In this document: positions 1 to 10,023 of the stretch, in pieces | How the letters are laid out: each line of letters begins with the position of its first letter | Position numbering within the stretch: the stretch's first letter is position 1 | Source: Oscillatoriaceae cyanobacterium Prado104 | GTDB taxonomy: Bacteria; Cyanobacteriota; Cyanobacteriia; Cyanobacteriales; Microcoleaceae | Reading direction: 5' to 3' | Length of the DNA stretch: 64,000 nucleotides | Assembly (NCBI GenBank): GCA_025454405.1 | Contig: JALOON010000032.1 | Span: 81,556 to 145,555, forward strand | Notes under the pieces: generated by a model | What the model was told of the DNA's origin: nothing | The model's input: the letters and a program-made list of their open reading frames with translations, nothing else | Database searches by the model: none | Position numbers and translations under genes: made by a program

Positions 1-297
1 ATAGTAACCGCAACCTACAGGTCCGTGGCTCAAGTGAATCATGTCTTTCACTGGTCCCCAAACCACCCCTTTTGCCCCTGCATAGGCACAGCCACGGGTG
101 GTCATTATGCCAGGAAGAGATTTGATGTTGGATTTAACGCCGCAGTCTGATTTGCCTTCAGTGTGAACGTTCAGGTGCTTTTCCCGCTTTTTAGCAGCTT
201 TCTCGGGATAAGCTTCGAGAACTTCTTTGATAATGGCTTTTGTGTCTTCTTTTGTCCGCGTTGTTTGATCGAGTGTAGTGGAGTCGGGAGGTGTCAT
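1..297 (-). CDS. nifD: nitrogenase MoFe protein alpha chain, N-terminal part (cut by window edge)
   Basis: The first 99 codons of NifD, the alpha subunit of the molybdenum-iron nitrogenase that reduces N2. The reading frame begins at an ATG on the minus strand at 297 and leaves the window open. Visible are the conserved P-cluster regions with the Cys in [17 protein letters not shown] and the Cys in [11 protein letters not shown] near the window edge. It follows nifH with a 250-base spacer, the usual nifH-nifD order. No excision element interrupts the visible part. The rest of the gene, and presumably nifK, lie outside. Confidence 0.97.
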   Translation of the reverse strand, partial: MTPPDSTTLDQTTRTKEDTKAIIKEVLEAYPEKAAKKREKHLNVHTEGKSDCGVKSNIKSLPGIMTTRGCAYAGAKGVVWGPVKDMIHLSHGPVGCGYY

Positions 298-436
298 ATT
301 CTGCCTCTCTAAATAAAGGATGGGGATGATTGCGATTTGAGATTAGAGATTTTGGATTGATTTATTGCTGATTTTGTGGTAGAAGATTGCATACTAAATT
401 GCGTGCTTTTTCTTCTTCCCGATCTTGACTTGGTAT

Positions 437-462
437 CAAAAATCCAAAATCCAAAATCCAAA
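437..462. repeat. heptamer tandem repeat (AAAATCC)n in nifH-nifD spacer
   Basis: About three and a half copies of AAAATCC lie in the 250-base spacer between nifH and nifD. The spacer contains no other recognisable feature. It is one of many 7-bp tandem tracts in this window. Confidence 0.7.
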
Positions 463-547
463 TCTAAATTTTCTGAGTCGGGAGTTGGGAGGGGGAGTAT
501 TGCAAGGCCGCTAGTAATGTTCGCCTTGCAATACATTAGAGAGTTAA

Positions 548-1771
<1,224 letters not shown>

Positions 1772-2656
1772 TTAAGAAACTGCTTGAACGACTAGGCTGG
1801 GTAACACGCGCTCTTGCAACCGAACTTCGATCGCATTTTTCAGCGTCGCCGTGCTGCTTTCGCAGGAACCGCAAGCTCCTTTGAGCACGACTTTGACAAC
1901 ATCACCTTCGACATCGAAGAGTTCTACATCGCCGCCGTCTGCAATTAGAATCGGACGCACATCTTGCAGGACGGATTGAATTAAGTTGATTTTTTGGACT
2001 GTTGTTAAAGGTCGATTTTGTTCTTTGGCTGTGGCAATTTCTGCAGCCACTTTGGCAGTTGTTGCTTTTTCTTCTTGAATCGCAGCAATCAAATCTTCAA
2101 TTTGTGCAGCGCAGGAACTGCAACCACCGCCAGCTTTAACGTAGCTAGTAACTTGCTCTACTGTTGTCAAGTCGTTCTCAAGTACCACGCGGCGAATTTT
2201 GTTATCGCTAACACCAAAGCAGCTACAAATTAACGCGCCTTCATCTTCATCGTGATGTTCGACTTCGATGCCGCGGTATTTGAAAATCGCTGCTTCTAAT
2301 GCTTCTTGTCCCATTACAGAACAGTGCATTTTTTCTTCCGGCAGCCCGCCCAAGTAATCAGCAATGTCGCGATTGCTAACATTTAAAGCTGCATCTAAAG
2401 TCAGTCCCTTGATGATTTCGGTGAGGGCCGAAGAAGAGGCGATCGCGCTGGTGCAACCGAAGGTTTGAAAGCGAGCATCTAAGATTTTGTCAGCATCTAC
2501 TTCAATCTTGAGGTGCAGTCTCAGGGCATCACCGCAGGCAATGCTGCCGACTTCGCCAAATACAACCGCGACACCTGATTCGTTCGGATCTTCGATCGCT
2601 CCCTGGTTTTTGGGATTGTAAAAGAGGTCTAATACTTTGTCGGTGTATTCCCACAT
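1772..2656 (-). CDS. nifU: Fe-S cluster scaffold protein NifU
   Basis: 294-residue modular scaffold that assembles Fe-S clusters for nitrogenase with sulfur from NifS. Three parts are visible: an IscU-like N-terminal domain (about 1-125, Cys in IACGDA, FGCTSAIA and MHCSV), a central [2Fe-2S] BFD-like domain with CSCFG and GGCSSC, and a C-terminal NifU domain with GACGSCESS. I chose the ATG at 2656 (MWEYTDKVLDLFYNPKN), preceded by AGGA about ten bases upstream, because the frame's extension to 2770 is repeat-derived sequence unlike NifU. It is followed downstream by nifH. Confidence 0.97.
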   Translation of the reverse strand: MWEYTDKVLDLFYNPKNQGAIEDPNESGVAVVFGEVGSIACGDALRLHLKIEVDADKILDARFQTFGCTSAIASSSALTEIIKGLTLDAALNVSNRDIADYLGGLPEEKMHCSVMGQEALEAAIFKYRGIEVEHHDEDEGALICSCFGVSDNKIRRVVLENDLTTVEQVTSYVKAGGGCSSCAAQIEDLIAAIQEEKATTAKVAAEIATAKEQNRPLTTVQKINLIQSVLQDVRPILIADGGDVELFDVEGDVVKVVLKGACGSCESSTATLKNAIEVRLQERVLPSLVVQAVS

Positions 2657-2867
2657 GGCGGTTTTTCCTGAAGGTAAGGGTTTGTTAGATTTTGGATTTT
2701 CGAGTTTGGATTTTCGATTTTTTGAGATTATTCGATTTAGGGGAGATGGGATTTCTTGCAAAAGTGGCAATTTTGAAGAGTAACCTCAGATTTATGTAGA
2801 TGAACGCTGATGGTTTCGATCGTTAATTTCTGCGCATCTCCGCATCTCCCCATCTCCGCATCTCCCC

Positions 2868-4070
2868 TTATCTCGCTGCTGCAACGGCCTCTTGACGGTC
2901 TTGCAACCATTCGGCCTGGTCGTTTTTGAATGGGGAAAGGTCGCGCAAGCGTTGGACTATTCCGGGCATAACTTCGAGGACTCGATCGACTTCGGCGTCG
3001 GTGGTGTGCCGGGACAGGCTGAACCGGATGGAACCGTGCAGGGTGGTATAGGGTAAACCCATTGCCCGCAGGACGTGGGAGGGTTCCAGGGAACCGGATG
3101 TGCAGGCGGAACCGGAGGAAGCGCAGATGCCGAACTTGTCGAGTGAGAGCAAGATGGCTTCGCCTTCGATGTATTTGAAGCCGATATTGGTAGTGTTGGG
3201 AAGGCGGTTTTTGCGATCGCCGTTGATTTCGGTATCGGGAATCGCTAGCAGTCCTTTTTCGAGTCGATCGCGCAATTTCTTTTCCTGCGCTACATCTGCT
3301 AGATGCACCTGTGCCAGTTCGGCTGCTTTGCCCAATCCGATGATGCCGGCGACATTTTCAGTTCCAGCGCGCCGTCCCCGTTCTTGATGTCCGCCAATTA
3401 GCAAGGGGCGGAAGCGAAATCCTTTGCGAACGTACAGGGCACCGACACCTTTCGGGGCGTGCAGTTTGTGACCCGAAATTGTCATCAAATCGATCGTGCT
3501 GTTTGCCATATTTAGCGGCAGTTTGCCGGCAACTTGCACTGCATCAACGTGGAAGGTAGCGCCGTATTCTTTGACCGTTGCTCCGATTTGTTCGATCGGA
3601 AATACTGTTCCGGTTTCGTTGTTAGCGTACATGATGGAAACGAGGGCTGTATTCCCTGTCATTGCCGCTTCCAGTTCCATCAAATCTAACTTTCCTTTGT
3701 TATCTACCGACAGGTAGGTAACTGTATAGCCTTGTTTTTCCAGTTGTTTGAACAGGTTTAAAACGCAGGCATGTTCTACTTGGGTAGTAATCAGGTGTTT
3801 GCGATCTGGCTGGGCTGCGATCGCGGCGCGAATTGCAGTGTTATTTCCTTCGGTTCCGCAACTGGTAAAAATGATTTCCGAATCTAGTGCGCCGAGGAGG
3901 TTAGCAACTTGAAGGCGGGCGGTTTTTAATGCTTTTCCCACCTGTCCGCCGAAGGTGTGCATTGAGGAAGGATTTCCGTAGTATTGGGTGAGGTAAGGCA
4001 AGATTGCTTCCACTACTTCAGGATCGACCTGGGTCGTGGCATTGTTATCAAGATAAATGACTTGACTCAT
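2868..4070 (-). CDS. nifS: cysteine desulfurase NifS
   Basis: 400-residue PLP-dependent cysteine desulfurase that supplies sulfur for nitrogenase clusters. Visible are the PLP lysine in SGHKLHAPKG and the catalytic Cys loop SSGSACTSGSLEPSH, with the usual NifS length. Its ATG overlaps the stop of the upstream ferredoxin gene in an ATGA (4067-4070), so the two are probably translationally coupled. nifU follows after about 210 bases. Confidence 0.98.
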   Translation of the reverse strand: MSQVIYLDNNATTQVDPEVVEAILPYLTQYYGNPSSMHTFGGQVGKALKTARLQVANLLGALDSEIIFTSCGTEGNNTAIRAAIAAQPDRKHLITTQVEHACVLNLFKQLEKQGYTVTYLSVDNKGKLDLMELEAAMTGNTALVSIMYANNETGTVFPIEQIGATVKEYGATFHVDAVQVAGKLPLNMANSTIDLMTISGHKLHAPKGVGALYVRKGFRFRPLLIGGHQERGRRAGTENVAGIIGLGKAAELAQVHLADVAQEKKLRDRLEKGLLAIPDTEINGDRKNRLPNTTNIGFKYIEGEAILLSLDKFGICASSGSACTSGSLEPSHVLRAMGLPYTTLHGSIRFSLSRHTTDAEVDRVLEVMPGIVQRLRDLSPFKNDQAEWLQDRQEAVAAAR

Positions 4071-4456
4071 TGGTTGACTCCCACTGAGGTAGGTGCGTGC
4101 AGTTGTTGGGATAATGCTTGTGAATATTGGTCAAACCACTCTCGCCAATACTCTGAAATTTGCTGGGTTTTCAGTTCGGATACCAGATTGTTGTAGGTTA
4201 CAAACCATTTCTCCCAGTAGTCATTGGCAGGTTTTGCAGAAAGCGATGGAGGGAGGGTTGCCAGGTTGGAAATACAGCCGACGTTGGTGGGGCAGGCTGC
4301 CCAACATTGAGGTACAGAGTGATAACCCACACAATCGTTGCAGCGTCCAGCATCAATCTGATATTTTTGTTGCTCATTTTTAGTAATGGCTCCCACTGGA
4401 CAGACTGACTCGCATTGATGGCATTGAATGCACCGATCGGTAATCGTATAAGCCAT
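4067..4456 (-). CDS. fdxN: 2[4Fe-4S] ferredoxin FdxN
   Basis: 129-residue bacterial-type ferredoxin of the cyanobacterial nifB-fdxN-nifS-nifU operon, probably an electron donor in cofactor assembly. Two cluster motifs are visible, CIQCHQCESVCP near the N-terminus and CNDCVGYHSVPQCWAACP. I start at the ATG at 4456 because GGAGG (about 4463-4467) is spaced six bases from it; the ATG at 4468 would lie upstream of that site. The C-terminal half after the second cluster is extended and contains no cysteine ligand pattern apart from one Cys in NVGCISN. The gene is uninterrupted, unlike fdxN in some heterocystous strains. Confidence 0.94.
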   Translation of the reverse strand: MAYTITDRCIQCHQCESVCPVGAITKNEQQKYQIDAGRCNDCVGYHSVPQCWAACPTNVGCISNLATLPPSLSAKPANDYWEKWFVTYNNLVSELKTQQISEYWREWFDQYSQALSQQLHAPTSVGVNQ

Positions 4457-4651
4457 AGCAACCTCCATGTTGATAGTTGTAGTGCGAGCTTAAAAGCTCG
4501 CGATCGTCGATAGTTGATAGTTGATAGTTGACAGGTGACAGTGAGACTTTTTCGATTTAACTCACAGGCAGCACTGCATCCTGTTTTCAATTTTTAATTT
4601 GCTATTTTCAACTATCAAAATTCATGCGTAAGTCCTCAATTTGATTAGTCT

Positions 4652-4717
4652 AGAAACCGGGTTTTTTGGGAAGGTATTTTGTTGGTGCCAGAAGGCTCGA
4701 TCGAAAACCCGGTTTCT
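4652..4717. repeat. inverted repeat AGAAACCGGGTTTT between nifB and fdxN
   Basis: A perfect 14-bp inverted repeat (4652-4665 and 4704-4717) with a 38-base loop. It lies between the nifB stop and fdxN and could form a hairpin in the transcript. The same AGAAACCGGGTTT sequence recurs at 30425-30478 and three times at 48847-48897, so it is a dispersed repeat rather than a dedicated nif terminator. Confidence 0.8.
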
Positions 4718-4743
4718 TTTTCCTGAGCTCGTAATTCCCCGAC

Positions 4744-6213
4744 TTAAAACTTGTCAGCGTTCTGGTCGTAGAATTCTCTGGCTACTTTCTCAATCACGTC
4801 GTAAGCTTCAATAACTTGCAATCCAGCTTCTCTCAGTTCCGCTTTCGGACATTCACCTACTTTGGAAACCAGAATGGCTTTGCAATCTGAAATTGCTTTA
4901 ATGACGTACTCCAGCGTGGCATCTTCACCGTAACCGCCTTGGCAATATTGGTCGATCTTGCGGTGTCCGACAAACTTAGCTTCGTTGGCATCCACTTCAA
5001 AGATTTGGAATTCCTTAGCATGACCGAAGTGTTGGTTGACAATCCCGCCGCCTTTGGTTGCTACTGCTACCAGAATCTTGGGACTGTTTTTCACCCGTTC
5101 GCTGGGTCTGACTTTGGCTTTGGCTGCCTTGATTTCTTCTTTGAATTTCTCGATACCGGAATGGACTTCTTGGCGCAGTTCAAAGTCGTACTGCGAATCC
5201 ATTTCCATGAACTTGTCTTTGGTAAATTCTTGGCTGCGGTCTTCTCCTAACAAACCGACTGCATCAGCCCGACATTGGCGGCAGTGGCGCATCATTTTCA
5301 TGTTGCTGTCAGCGCATTCATCTTGCAGCTTTTTCAATTCCTTGGGATTGGGGCCGCGCTGTCCGGTAAGACCGAAGTGAGTGCCGTGTTCGGGTGCGGA
5401 AATCAACGGCATAATGTTGTGCAGGAATGCTCCGTTTTCGCGGATTACCCGATCGACTTCTACCAAGTGTTCGTCATTAATCCCCGGAATCATTACCGAG
5501 TTGACTTTGCAGAGAATATCGGCTTCCTTGAGTGCTTGCAAGCCTTCCATCTGACGTTCGTGGAGGATTTGTGCTGCTTGCAGCCCTTTGTAGCGTTTGC
5601 GGCGGTAGTGCACCCAAGGATAAATTTTGGTGCCGATTTCTGGGTCTACCATATTAATGGTAATGGTGACGTGATCGACGTTGAGTGCTTTAATCTTTTC
5701 TACGTGATCCGGCAACATCAGCCCGTTGGTAGACAGGCAAAGTTTAATGTCCGGCGCTTTGTCAGCAATCAATTCAAAAGTGCGGAAAGTCTTTTCGGGA
5801 TTGGCTAACGGGTCGCCAGGTCCGGCAATTCCTAACACTGTCATCTGGGGAATTTTGCCTGCAATTACCAGTACCTTGTGAGCGGCTTCTTCAGGAGTTA
5901 ATAACTCGCTGACTACACCGGGACGGCTTTCGTTGGCGCAATCGTATTTCCGGTTGCAATAGTTGCATTGAATGTTGCAAGCTGGTGCTACGGCAACGTG
6001 CATCCGAGCGTAGTGATGGTGTGCTTCTTCGCTGTAGCAGGGGTGCTTGGCAATGCGTTCGCGCATTTTTTCGTCCATGCTGGTTGCTGCACTGGTATTG
6101 CTGCTGCAACCGCAGCTATCGCCTGTCTTTTTGATAGAGTTTTTGGCGATCGTAATATCTGTAACAGCTTCGCTAGGAGGGGAGAGAACTCCTGATGACT
6201 GAGGTGGTGTCAT
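4744..6213 (-). CDS. nifB: FeMo-cofactor biosynthesis radical SAM protein NifB
   Basis: 489-residue NifB, which makes the NifB-co precursor of FeMo-cofactor. The radical SAM motif is in [15 protein letters not shown] (CxxxCxxC), after the conserved [17 protein letters not shown] segment. The C-terminal about 100 residues (from [11 protein letters not shown], with [10 protein letters not shown]) form the NifX-like domain. The N-terminal tail with SCGCSS is normal for cyanobacterial NifB. No clear ribosome-binding site precedes the ATG at 6213. It is the first gene of the minus-strand operon, facing the shared nifB-nifP control region. Confidence 0.98.
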   Translation of the reverse strand: MTPPQSSGVLSPPSEAVTDITIAKNSIKKTGDSCGCSSNTSAATSMDEKMRERIAKHPCYSEEAHHHYARMHVAVAPACNIQCNYCNRKYDCANESRPGVVSELLTPEEAAHKVLVIAGKIPQMTVLGIAGPGDPLANPEKTFRTFELIADKAPDIKLCLSTNGLMLPDHVEKIKALNVDHVTITINMVDPEIGTKIYPWVHYRRKRYKGLQAAQILHERQMEGLQALKEADILCKVNSVMIPGINDEHLVEVDRVIRENGAFLHNIMPLISAPEHGTHFGLTGQRGPNPKELKKLQDECADSNMKMMRHCRQCRADAVGLLGEDRSQEFTKDKFMEMDSQYDFELRQEVHSGIEKFKEEIKAAKAKVRPSERVKNSPKILVAVATKGGGIVNQHFGHAKEFQIFEVDANEAKFVGHRKIDQYCQGGYGEDATLEYVIKAISDCKAILVSKVGECPKAELREAGLQVIEAYDVIEKVAREFYDQNADKF

Positions 6214-6596
6214 TGAATTTCGGCAGAGTTAGGGGGACAGTGCCAGCGAGAAAGACGGTTGCTACATTCCTCGGAAAAACGATGGAAAAACGATTGAAGT
6301 CACTCGGTACAGACAACCTGCCAATGCAGGCTAGAAGTTCTAATTCGTCCGCTGGGGAACAATTGGTAAATGCTGCAGCAGGGCGACTTCTTTTCGATTT
6401 GTTTAACAGAGGGTGGTGTAGTTGCGCCGTCCTCTCATCGCCTCTCCTGCCAAGAAACCTAAGTCTTTGTTTTTAATTAGAAGAACCTGTTTTTTTGGTT
6501 CGGAGAGTTGAGTGAGTGGCGTTATGAGATTTATAGCAGCCCCTCAAACTCTACCGGTTTGAGTTGCCCCGGTAAGAGTTATTGAATTCATTAGTT

Positions 6597-6793
6597 TGTA
6601 CTCAAGCCTTCAAACCCAGACAGAGTGCGAGCAAAAAATTTTTTTCGGGTTGGGGTGCGAGTATTTTTTGCAGGGGGTGCGAGTATTTTACGACCTGGGT
6701 AGCAGCATTTTCTGTACTCAGCCCAAATGCTTGTGAAATCAATGAATGAAGGGATTTTTGAGGGCTTTTTTCGGCCTCAAGAGCTGTACTCAA
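6597..6793 (-). promoter_or_regulatory. three TTGAGTACA motifs oriented toward nifB
   Basis: TGTACTCAA at 6597-6605 and 6785-6793, and TGTACTCAG at 6713-6721, read TTGAGTACA (or CTGAGTACA) on the minus strand, the direction of nifB. Spacings are 116 and 72 bases. Candidate activator sites; assignment to CnfR is inference. Confidence 0.55.
6625..6689. repeat. GTGCGAG direct repeats in the nif control region
   Basis: GGGGTGCGAGTATTTT occurs at 6652-6667 and again at 6674-6689, a spacing of 22 bases (about two helical turns). A shorter GTGCGAG copy begins at 6625. The tract lies between the minus-oriented TTGAGTACA motifs. Confidence 0.75.
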
Positions 6794-7029
6794 AAATATC
6801 CTTGAACTGTCTCAAAAGCTTGTCTGGAGAAGGTTTCAAGGATTGTGCTGAGAAAAGCTGGGAGTAAACATTTAAAAACATCCCCCCAGCGATGTCCGAA
6901 ATTCAATTTCTGTATCTAAATTAGCAGTTTTCTGAGAACAAAAGCAACCATCGTAATATTTTTTTCATTTTTGTTCGGGATGAACATAACTACACTATAA
7001 ATAGATATATTGAATACAAAATCTCTGGT

Positions 7030-7236
7030 TTGAGTACAAAGCCAGCAGCGCGTTATTTGGGCTGTTAATTTCCCCAAAAAGCCCGCGAACAAAGGGTTTA
7101 AAAGGGTTGGACTGTGAGTGCTCGAATACTTGTTCCTGTTGCGATCAATACCAGTGCCTGCTATCGAAAATGCTAGCCCCCCGACCCAAAAAAAAAATTA
7201 ATCGTTGGCTGGGTCTGGGTTTGAGGGTTGAGTACA
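7030..7236 (+). promoter_or_regulatory. two TTGAGTACA motifs oriented toward nifP
   Basis: Exact TTGAGTACA at 7030-7038 and 7228-7236, on the plus strand and thus in the orientation of nifP, the mirror image of the copies facing nifB. Candidate activator sites. Confidence 0.55.
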
Positions 7237-7340
7237 TTTTTAATTAATTCAATAACTCTGATTCGGGCCGATCGATCGACCCCTTTTTTTGCTGCCTGAT
7301 ATAAGCAGGAGAACAGAACACAGTTTTCCCCCTGAAAGCA

Positions 7341-8123
7341 ATGCAGCACTCTCCCACCTCAGTCGGTCTTCCCCACCCCGAGCATTTCAGGAAAAGCTCC
7401 GATCGAAGCTCCGATCGCAAGGCTCCTAAAACCGAGCCAAATTCCGGACTGGAATCGAACCTGTTACCCATCGCAGGATGGCAAGTGGTGAAGGAAGACT
7501 TTCGCATCATTTTCGAGCGCGATCCGGCTGCAAATAACTGGTTGGAGGTGCTGTGCTGCTATCCGGGTTTTCACGCTCTTACCCTGCATCGTTTCGCTCA
7601 CTGGCTGTACGGCCGTCGCGTGGCGTTCTTTCCCCGGCTGATTTCGCATATCACGCGATTGTTCACGGGGATTGAAATTCATCCCGGTGCCACGATCGGC
7701 AAAGGGGTATTTATCGACCACGGCATGGGTGTGGTGATTGGGGAAACGGCAATTGTGGGCGATTACTGCTTGATTTATCAGGGCGTCACTCTGGGGGGTA
7801 CGGGTAAGGAATTGGGCAAACGCCATCCTACTCTGGGTCACTCTGTGGTTGTCGGTGCTGGGGCAAAGGTTTTGGGCAACATCCTAGTTGGAGATTACGC
7901 TCGCGTTGGTGCCGGTTCGATCGTCCTGCGCGATGTACCGTCCCATTGCACGGCTGTGGGAGTCCCCGGACGCAATATTTGCCGCACGAATACCGAAACC
8001 TGCCCCCTAGAGCACGGGCAAGTTCCCGATGTCGAAGCAGCAGCCATCCGCGCTTTGCTCGATCGAATTGAAAAGTTAGAACAACAAATTCAGCAGTTAA
8101 CCCCAAACGATCGCGCTCGTTAA
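7341..8123 (+). CDS. nifP: serine O-acetyltransferase NifP (CysE family)
   Basis: 260-residue serine acetyltransferase, which makes O-acetylserine for cysteine synthesis; the nif-linked paralogue is thought to meet the sulfur demand of nitrogenase clusters. The left-handed beta-helix hexapeptide region (HPGATIGKGVFIDHG, VVIGETAIVGD, GVTLGGTGKELGKRHP) is complete. The first about 50 residues look unconserved and no strong ribosome-binding site precedes the ATG, so the true start may be a little downstream. First gene of the plus-strand nif operon. Confidence 0.93.
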   Translation: MQHSPTSVGLPHPEHFRKSSDRSSDRKAPKTEPNSGLESNLLPIAGWQVVKEDFRIIFERDPAANNWLEVLCCYPGFHALTLHRFAHWLYGRRVAFFPRLISHITRLFTGIEIHPGATIGKGVFIDHGMGVVIGETAIVGDYCLIYQGVTLGGTGKELGKRHPTLGHSVVVGAGAKVLGNILVGDYARVGAGSIVLRDVPSHCTAVGVPGRNICRTNTETCPLEHGQVPDVEAAAIRALLDRIEKLEQQIQQLTPNDRAR

Positions 8124-8237
8124 CCGCTTCTAACAACCTACCTGAATCTACTCGTGCCGTACAGAATTAGCACCTGCAAGTAGAAATAGGTAGGTTTTTG
8201 GAAACTGTTTTTACCCCTAGTTTTTGAGGTAACTCCA

Positions 8238-8537
8238 ATGTACCCCCTTTCTCCTGGCAACCCTGACATTAACCAGATCGATCGCGAACAGAATTGCAGT
8301 GTCCCTGAAATTCATCCTGCAATTCATGTTGTTGCTGTATCTCGGATCGATCGCTGGCAAATCCACAATCGCCTGCAAGAATTAATGATTCCTTGTTGGT
8401 GTCCGAATGATGGTTCGCTGAGAGTCCAAATCCGGGACAGCATTGATGCTGTACTGCTGCGCAGTGTCGTGCAACAATTTGTTGCTTCTCGCCAAGAAAT
8501 GGTGAACTGGTTGGAGCGTTGTTGGGATGTTGGGTAG
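8238..8537 (+). CDS. conserved cyanobacterial protein, Asr1405/Asl0597-like
   Basis: 99-residue soluble protein of unknown function. The core, from VVAVSRIDRWQIHNRLQEL to the C-terminus, resembles the small family that follows nifP in Anabaena (Asr1405, from memory). GAGGT lies nine bases before the ATG. Its place between nifP and nifV suggests a nif-associated role, but nothing in the sequence gives a reaction. Confidence 0.8.
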   Translation: MYPLSPGNPDINQIDREQNCSVPEIHPAIHVVAVSRIDRWQIHNRLQELMIPCWCPNDGSLRVQIRDSIDAVLLRSVVQQFVASRQEMVNWLERCWDVG

Positions 8538-8543
8538 AGCTCC

Positions 8544-8850
8544 CCCTAAATCTCCCTTAATTAAGGGGGACGTTGGATACAGTTACAGTTGGTATTCTTT
8601 CCGAGTCTCGATCCCCCTAAATCCCCCTTAAGAAGGGGGACGTTGGATACAGTTACAGTTGGTATTCTTTCCGAGTCTCGATCCCCCTAAATCCCCCTTA
8701 AGAAGGGGGACTTTGAATACAGTGACATTTGGTATTCTTTCCGAGTCTCGATCCCCCTTAAAAAGGTGAACTTTGAAGAGACTCCAAACACTTCCGGTCC
8801 CGCCCTCTTCTTAAGGGGGGCTAGGGGGGATCTAGATCTAAGAGTCAAAC
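8544..8850. repeat. 70-bp tandem repeats of a CCCCCTTAAGAAGGGGG hairpin element
   Basis: A 70-bp unit is repeated exactly at 8571-8640 and 8641-8710, then degenerates. Each unit holds a C-run/G-run palindrome (CCCCCTTAAGAAGGGGG) plus a unique stretch (GTTGGATACAGTTACAG). The 8790-8866 part matches, inverted, the sequence at about 15238-15310, so this is a dispersed family; related copies are at 15255-15552 and 23849-23972. Confidence 0.85.
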
Positions 8851-8908
8851 AACAGTCTGGCACTATCTTCGATACCAAATTGAGTTGCATTTACTTAAGG
8901 AGCATCTA

Positions 8909-9457
8909 ATGACACAGGTACAGACACTCGTACAAGAATTCGGTCAAGTTCAAACAAATCCAGTTGGATTGGGACAGGAAATTACTGTTCCGGTTTGTGA
9001 AGGTTTGAATATGGCGCTTGCTACTTTTCAAGCTCTTTACTTGCAGTACCAAAAACATCATTTTGTGGTGGAAGGTGCGGAGTTTTATCCGCTGCATGAA
9101 TTCTTTGCTGAAAGCTACGGACAAGCCCAAAATTACGTTCACCAAATTGGCGAACGCTTGAACGGACTGGGCGCTGTCCCGGTCGCCAGCTTTAGCAAAC
9201 TAGCAGAATTGTGTTGTTTTTCACCAGAACCCGATGGAGCTTTCACGGGTCGGCAGATGGTAGAACACAACTTGGCAGCCGAGCAAGCAGCGATCGATCT
9301 ATTGCGGCGGCAGGCAGCACAAGCAGAAAGCATTGGCGATCGCGCCACTCGCTACCTCTACGAGCAAATTCTGTTGCAAACGGAAGATCGCGCTTTCCAT
9401 TTAGCACATTTCCTCGCCGAAGACAGCCTGGTATTTAAGTTTGTAAATCGAGCTTAG
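8909..9457 (+). CDS. dpsA: Dps-family ferritin-like protein (His-type ferroxidase centre)
   Basis: 182-residue Dps-like mini-ferritin, expected to oxidise and store iron as a dodecamer and protect against peroxide. The Dps signature is visible: [18 protein letters not shown] followed by the helix [12 protein letters not shown]. In the latter the usual Asp of the VDxIAER motif is His, as in the His-type ferroxidase centres described for some cyanobacterial Dps proteins. I chose the ATG at 8909 because AGGAG is properly spaced from it; the frame opens 24 bases earlier. A Dps inside the nif operon suggests protection of, or iron supply to, nitrogenase (inference). Confidence 0.88.
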   Translation: MTQVQTLVQEFGQVQTNPVGLGQEITVPVCEGLNMALATFQALYLQYQKHHFVVEGAEFYPLHEFFAESYGQAQNYVHQIGERLNGLGAVPVASFSKLAELCCFSPEPDGAFTGRQMVEHNLAAEQAAIDLLRRQAAQAESIGDRATRYLYEQILLQTEDRAFHLAHFLAEDSLVFKFVNRA

Positions 9458-9471
9458 GTAAACAGTTGACA

Positions 9472-9618
9472 CGAAGGAAGAAGGCAGAAGGCAGAAGGAA
9501 GGAGGAAGAAGGCAGAAGGCAGAAGGAAGAGTTGATAGTTGAAAATCGAAAATCTTCAATCAAAAATCTTCAATCGAAAATCTTCAATCAGAAATCTTCA
9601 ATCGAAAATCTTCAATCG
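9472..9618. repeat. heptamer-based tandem repeats before the DUF2949 gene
   Basis: Two tracts: GAAGGAA/GAAGGCA heptamers (9472-9530) and a 14-base period of AAAATCTTCAATCG type (about 9545-9618, twice seven). The 9458-9708 gap contains nothing else recognisable. Confidence 0.75.
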
Positions 9619-9708
9619 TGTGACAGTTGACAGAAAACAGTTAGCGGCGAGGTTTGTAATTGAAGGTTTAACTCGATCGAGTCCTATTCCATAGAACGGT
9701 AAAAAGTC

Positions 9709-9897
9709 ATGAACAGCAACACACACTTAATTCAATTCTTGCAGCATGAAATGGCGATTTCGTCAGCAGAAATTGAAGTGTTGCTGCGCCATCCAGAACA
9801 GGATTCGGCTCCTTTACCGATGATTCTTTGGCAGTACGGATTGGTTACAATTCAACAACTAACTCAAATTTTTGATTGGCAGGAGGCCCAAATCTGA
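9709..9897 (+). CDS. DUF2949 family protein
   Basis: 62-residue cyanobacterial protein of unknown function with the family's conserved C-terminal half (LPMILWQYGLVTIQQLTQIFDW). It lies between the Dps gene and nifV; a gene of this family occupies the same place upstream of nifV in Anabaena (from memory). The alternating hydrophobic pattern suggests a small helical domain. Confidence 0.85.
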   Translation: MNSNTHLIQFLQHEMAISSAEIEVLLRHPEQDSAPLPMILWQYGLVTIQQLTQIFDWQEAQI

Positions 9898-10023
9898 GGA
9901 TAGTTGATAGTTGATAGATGAGAAAAACTGTTCGCTGTTGACTGTTAGCGGTAAGGTGCGTAGTGCGCACCCTACATATCTAGAGGCACAAATCTGATAG
10001 CTGTAAGTCGGGAAAAATCTACC

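Larger units (their letters stand above)
6214..7340. promoter_or_regulatory. divergent nifB / nifP control region
   Basis: 1.1 kb, AT-rich, between the outward-facing nifB and nifP operons, with no convincing gene. It contains five TTGAGTACA-type motifs and a block of GTGCGAG repeats, annotated separately. In non-heterocystous cyanobacteria the nifB/nifP intergenic region is known to be activated by CnfR under low oxygen; a role for these motifs here is inference. No GTA-N8-TAC NtcA site was found. Confidence 0.65.

Noticed and set aside
6602..6793. 63-codon minus-strand frame between nifB and nifP
   Set aside because: No ribosome-binding site or recognisable domain; it covers the repeated regulatory motifs and is better explained as non-coding.
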